A program made the translations under genes and the position numbers. Shown here in pieces: positions 62,918 through 64,000 of a stretch of 64,000 nt of DNA. The DNA is from Candidatus Zhuqueibacterota bacterium (GTDB lineage Bacteria > Electryoneota > RPQS01): contig RPQS01000020.1 of assembly GCA_003818605.1 (NCBI GenBank), positions 1-64,000 on the forward strand, in the 5' to 3' direction. A model generated the notes under the pieces. It was not told where the DNA came from and made no database searches. It saw only the letters and a program-made list of their open reading frames with translations. Every line of letters starts with the position of its first letter. Position 1 is the stretch's first letter.

Positions 62918-64000
62918 ATGTCTTTCCAACCCGCCGAAAAACTCATGCGCGAATTGCGAGACGAAATGTCCCGCCGCATACTCGTGCTTGACGGAGCAAC
63001 CGGCACGGGCTTGGAAGCGCTCGGCCCGACGGCAGCGGATTTCGGCGGTGAAAACCTTTCAGGCTGCAATGAGGCTCTGAATCTCAACGCGCCCGAATTT
63101 GTTCGGCAGCTACATCACGGCTATATCGAAGCCGGTGCCGATATTATTGAGACCAATACATTCAATGGTTCGACCATTGTACTGGCGGAGTACGGCCTCG
63201 ACAAGCAGGTTCACGAGATCAACCGGCGAGCGGCGGAACTGGCGCGCGAAGCGGCGGGAAAATTCGCGGGAGACCGCCGGATATTTGTAGCCGGATCCAT
63301 GGGACCGACGAACAAATCCATATCCGTGACCGGTGGTGTGACCTTTGACGATATTATCAACACATACCGCCTGCAAGCGGAAGGACTAATTGCGGGCGGT
63401 GTGGATTACTTGTTGCTCGAAACGCAGCAGGATACAATCAACATCAAAGCCGCGTTGATTGGAGTGGATGAAGCCATGCACCGCGTGGGGCGGCGCGTTC
63501 CTCTGGCCGTGTCGGTTACTATAGAACTGAACGGTACGATGCTCGCCGGGCAGAACATTGAAGCGCTTTATTACACGCTGGCTTCTCGCGACCTTCTCTA
63601 TCTGGGAATGAACTGTGCTACCGGTCCCGGCCAGATGACTGATCATTTGCGCACACTTGCGCAGCTTTCGCATTTTCCCGTATCGTGTGTTCCCAATGCG
63701 GGTATGCCCAATACGCAGGGCAAGTACGACGAGGGGCCGTCGCATTTTCACGAGCATTTCGAGCGATTCTGTACGGAAGGTTTTGTGAATCTGATCGGCG
63801 GCTGCTGTGGAACAACAGCGGAACATGTTCGCGCCATGCGCGAAGTGGCCGACCACCATCGCCCGCGCAAACCAAATCTCAAATCCGTCCGCCGCGCATT
63901 GGCGGGCAATGAACCGCTAAAGATTGACGAATTCATTCGCCCGGTATTTGTCGGCGAACGCACGAACGTAATCGGTTCGCGCAAATTCAAACGTCTGATC
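62918..64000 (+). CDS. metH: Cobalamin-dependent methionine synthase (MetH), homocysteine S-methyltransferase domain and start of pterin-binding domain; truncated by window end
   Basis: Manual translation from ATG 62918, open to edge: MSFQPAEKLMRELRDEMSRRILVLDGATGTGLEALGPTAADFGGENLSGCNEALNLNAPEFVRQLHHGYIEAGADIIETNTF...VNLIGGCCGTTAEHVRAM...RPVFVGERTNVIGSRKFKRLI. Confidence 0.9.
   Translation, partial: MSFQPAEKLMRELRDEMSRRILVLDGATGTGLEALGPTAADFGGENLSGCNEALNLNAPEFVRQLHHGYIEAGADIIETNTFNGSTIVLAEYGLDKQVHEINRRAAELAREAAGKFAGDRRIFVAGSMGPTNKSISVTGGVTFDDIINTYRLQAEGLIAGGVDYLLLETQQDTINIKAALIGVDEAMHRVGRRVPLAVSVTIELNGTMLAGQNIEALYYTLASRDLLYLGMNCATGPGQMTDHLRTLAQLSHFPVSCVPNAGMPNTQGKYDEGPSHFHEHFERFCTEGFVNLIGGCCGTTAEHVRAMREVADHHRPRKPNLKSVRRALAGNEPLKIDEFIRPVFVGERTNVIGSRKFKRLI

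Overview
The window comes from an FCB-like Gram-negative bacterium. The evidence is six proteins with C-terminal PNPFN/PNPY-type T9SS-like sorting domains, a PorV/PorQ family protein, a TonB-dependent receptor with an N-terminal carboxypeptidase-regulatory-like domain, and a FadL/OMPP1 porin. No rRNA, tRNA, CRISPR array or transposase was recognised by eye. Two systems stand out. (A) About 1-39 kb is a large alpha-glucan (starch/glycogen/maltodextrin) locus. It holds three GH57-like proteins, GH31, GH13 with starch-binding modules, a GDE/GH133-like debranching enzyme with a glucodextranase-C-like domain, a multi-CBM T9SS protein, a CBM48-like esterase, an SSS symporter and a full MalK-MalE-MalF-MalG ABC importer. 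It also has a TonB receptor, 1166-aa surface protein and PorV-like trio joined by 1- and 4-nt overlaps. No SusD-like protein is seen. (B) About 43.3-55.8 kb holds a GAF histidine kinase and NtrC-type regulator, a near-consensus sigma-54 (-24/-12) promoter, then a Cys-rich mini-protein, NuoE with zinc-ribbon-like tail, a NuoF::GltD fusion, a HydA/NuoG-N-like Fe-S protein and an amidotransferase-less GltB-like FMN protein. A PPDK-N-like protein follows, and its N-terminal domain resembles the sensor domain of the histidine kinase. This looks like a regulated, hydrogenase-less flavin/Fe-S (possibly electron-bifurcating) complex. About 41.0-43.0 kb contains a PflX-like C-terminal gene remnant and a pair of inverted ~32-bp palindromic repeats flanking a T9SS-cargo gene. 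The ORF track misses the two edge-truncated genes (1-2971 minus; 62918-64000 plus). All assignments come from reading the sequence and motifs; no searches were run.
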